Source: an uncultured Collinsella sp.
GTDB taxonomy: Bacteria; Actinomycetota; Coriobacteriia; Coriobacteriales; Coriobacteriaceae
Direction: 5' to 3'
NCBI GenBank assembly: GCA_958407555.1
Contig: CATYJC010000029.1
Coordinates: 1 to 17,618, forward strand
DNA: 17,618 nucleotides
Part shown: in pieces, positions 16,701-17,618 of the stretch
Layout: every line of letters begins with the position of its first letter
Position numbering within the stretch: position 1 is the first letter of the stretch
Program-made: the position numbers and the translations under genes
The notes under the pieces: generated by a model
What the model saw: only the letters and a program-made list of their open reading frames with translations
The model's database searches: none
Told to the model about the DNA's origin: nothing

Positions 16701-17595
16701 TCCGCGGCGCCAGATGATGCACTTTGTGGATAAGAACAACCCCGAGAACATCATCGATGCAGCCGTGAAGCGCCAGAAGGATCGTGCGAGCGGCCAGACG
16801 TCGTTCTTCGACATGTTTGGCGATGTTGAGGGCTCGGGCTTTGAGGTGAGCGTGCCCGATCCGGATGGCCAGGAGTGGGACCGCCACCTTAAGCTGAGCC
16901 AGGAGAAGGAGGTTCTGGGCATCTATGTCTCGGACCATCCGCTGCGCCCGTTTGAGTATGCGCTAGCCAAGGCGCGCGACTTCTCGTTCTCGCAGATCGA
17001 CACCGGCTACGAGGTGCAAAACCCCACGGGCGGTACCATCAACCAGGAGATTCCCGAGGGTAAGGCGCTGTGGTGGGCCGGTATGGTCTCGAGCGTGTCC
17101 AAGCGCGTGACCAAAAACGGCGACCCCATGGGCATCGTGCAGCTCGAGGACATGGAAGGCGAGGCCACGGTCGTGGTGTTCCCCAAGACCTACAAGGAGG
17201 CCGAGGGGTACCTGTACGGCGAGGTCGATCCCGAGACCGGTGCGCAGCTGTCCGATGCGTTTGTGCGCATTAAGGGCAAGCTCGAGCGCTCGGACCGCGG
17301 CGACCAGATCATCGCGCAGGAGATCGTGCCGCTGGAGCTTAACGAAGAGAACAACAAGCCCAAGGTGTTTGAGGTCATGGTGCCCAACAGCCGCTTTAGC
17401 CAGGGCAATATGGCGCGTCTTGCCACGGTGCTTACCGCCAACCCGGGCGGCGACCACGTGGAGATTTTTATCGAGCAGGTGGACGGGCGCGTACTGCGTG
17501 CCGAGGTGCCGGCCAAGGTCAACGCGCGCTCGATTCCGCTGCTGGCCGAGGCCAAGGCCATCGTCGGCAACCAAGGCCGCGTGACGGTTATCTAA
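13792..17595 (+). CDS. dnaE: DNA polymerase III alpha subunit (DnaE)
   Basis: The 1267-residue replicative polymerase catalytic subunit. I chose the ATG at 13792 (MAFVHLHNHTVFSMLDG), which fits the conserved N-terminus and has GGAG 9 nt upstream; the open frame back to 13726 is not DnaE-like. The PHP domain keeps His7, His9, Asp16, His41 (TDHGYMYG), FGCEVYF, SACIAG and ATNDFHYL. The polymerase core has GPGRGSAAGAIVAY, catalytic Asp469 and Asp471 in PDIDMDFDDERR, the third Asp629 in KMDFLGLRTL, FQVESAGM, LYRPGPLGAGM and FNKSHSAGYA. A helix-hairpin-helix (GIRGVGTGVAQAI), a likely beta-clamp motif QTSFFDMF (1002-1009) and an OB-fold follow. It is longer than E. coli DnaE (1160), mostly from a charged insert at about 60-117 and a smaller one near 785-805 (LLTSTVLHWEDGSDETTYDH). 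It is transcribed after addAB but probably from its own promoter. Confidence 0.97.
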   Translation: MAFVHLHNHTVFSMLDGATRIQDMVNRAVELGMPAVAITDHGYMYGVPDLALACDAVNHNTPEYKTWSHDKAFLEKDRRDELVEPDPEESPREHAQYVKDMAMWDEKGNIDELKPPLVIKPIFGCEVYFTPDETLARDHKPELYHMILLAKDQEGYVNLMQTVSEAAVQGFYYKPRVTLDNLRRHAKGMICTSACIAGIIPKYIDRGDMEGAIKWAETFRDTFDPGDFYIEIQEHGITTDNGLTDEQMDRTLIDIAKQVGVKVIATNDFHYLRREDAPVQDVIMCIGMNAKVDDPNRMRMTGSEFYMKTEEEMRAMFPYCPEACDNTLEIADKCYVELDWDSIILPRFPLLDPGETHESQFRRECEKGLRQHYGDDWATREIGGVNIKERFEYEYKVICDKGFAAYFLIVAEYVQWAKDNGIGVGPGRGSAAGAIVAYAMNITAFDPLENGLMFERFLSPQRTEMPDIDMDFDDERRLEVVEHVRQLYGPEKVTHVITYSTIKAKQAINDAARVLDYPVYMGQRLSKMVSSDPKVKLKQVLEKQPGKEDLFNPDFAEAYKKDDDARRIIDTALSIEGLTRGEGVHACAVLICRDPVNEHVPTKLDTKGGVEITQYEGHTVADMGLLKMDFLGLRTLTVISKAKANIKKNFGIDIKEEEIPFDDPEIFKLMGSGHTAGVFQVESAGMTATIKNMKPTEYKHVVALIALYRPGPLGAGMVSSYINRMNGKEPAVSYDDRLDDILGETYGTMVYQEQVMLISVEMCGFSKGESDSRIRKPVAKKKIKLLTSTVLHWEDGSDETTYDHWMNGAIKNNYTREVAQKIWDDVLEFASYAFNKSHSAGYAILVMQTAWLKAHYPHEYMAAVLTSYTGKTDKIVHYVSACRHDGIPVLSPDVNESGTEFTATKEGVRFGLAGIRGVGTGVAQAIIAEREAGGPFKTLHDFVERVDSSQANRRVIESLIKAGAFDSTGYPRRQMMHFVDKNNPENIIDAAVKRQKDRASGQTSFFDMFGDVEGSGFEVSVPDPDGQEWDRHLKLSQEKEVLGIYVSDHPLRPFEYALAKARDFSFSQIDTGYEVQNPTGGTINQEIPEGKALWWAGMVSSVSKRVTKNGDPMGIVQLEDMEGEATVVVFPKTYKEAEGYLYGEVDPETGAQLSDAFVRIKGKLERSDRGDQIIAQEIVPLELNEENNKPKVFEVMVPNSRFSQGNMARLATVLTANPGGDHVEIFIEQVDGRVLRAEVPAKVNARSIPLLAEAKAIVGNQGRVTVI

Positions 17596-17618
17596 AATGA
17601 TTTTTCTGGGACGGGGAT

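Noticed and set aside
13765..16938. Very long open frame on the minus strand opposite dnaE (1057 codons)
   Set aside because: It lies wholly antisense to a well-conserved gene. Composition is that of a codon-bias mirror (Val/Leu/Asp/His-rich) with no recognisable domain.

Overview
The window is GC-rich, with dense, mostly short-spaced genes and G/C-ending codons. Gene content (M42 peptidase, IscR-type Rrf2 regulator beside cysK, YerC/YecD-type TrpR-like protein, AddB-AddA pair, a DnaE with an intact-looking PHP domain) fits a high-GC Gram-positive. My best guess is a Coriobacteriia member such as Collinsella. That is an inference from overall character, not from a database match.

Layout. 1-963 (+) is the 3' part of an M42 metallo-aminopeptidase gene. 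1099-2472 (-) is a HipA-like kinase gene with a helix-turn-helix fused at the N-terminus; it has an AT-rich promoter region and is bracketed by two related repeats. 2603-4822 (-) holds mnmA and cysK, and 5076-5504 (+) a divergent Rrf2 regulator with four clustered cysteines: a small sulfur-metabolism neighbourhood. 5642-6007 (-) encodes a four-helix YvlD/phage-holin-family membrane protein. 6330-6629 (+) encodes a TrpR-like DNA-binding protein with a possibly structured leader and a strong terminator. 6849-13613 (+) is an addB-addA operon for double-strand-break end resection. 13792-17595 (+) is dnaE, complete to its stop.

Functional logic. The left half is sulfur assimilation and tRNA thiolation (CysK makes cysteine, MnmA uses cysteine-derived sulfur, the Rrf2 protein probably senses Fe-S or cysteine status). 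The right half is replication and recombination (AddAB, DnaE). The HipA-like gene looks like an accessory gene placed at the 3' end of mnmA.

The most interesting non-coding signal is a set of dispersed inverted repeats at gene 3' ends: three copies of a family with core TTGCGGTGAAATAG (1015-1085, 2542-2588, 13624-13690) and a separate 36-bp perfect palindrome (6678-6766). The first two copies lie on either side of the HipA-like gene and share an extra 11-bp flank, in the same orientation and at identical spacing, that contains the stop codons of both hipA and mnmA. This is consistent with duplication of the mnmA 3' end on gene arrival. No tRNA, rRNA, CRISPR array or transposase was seen.
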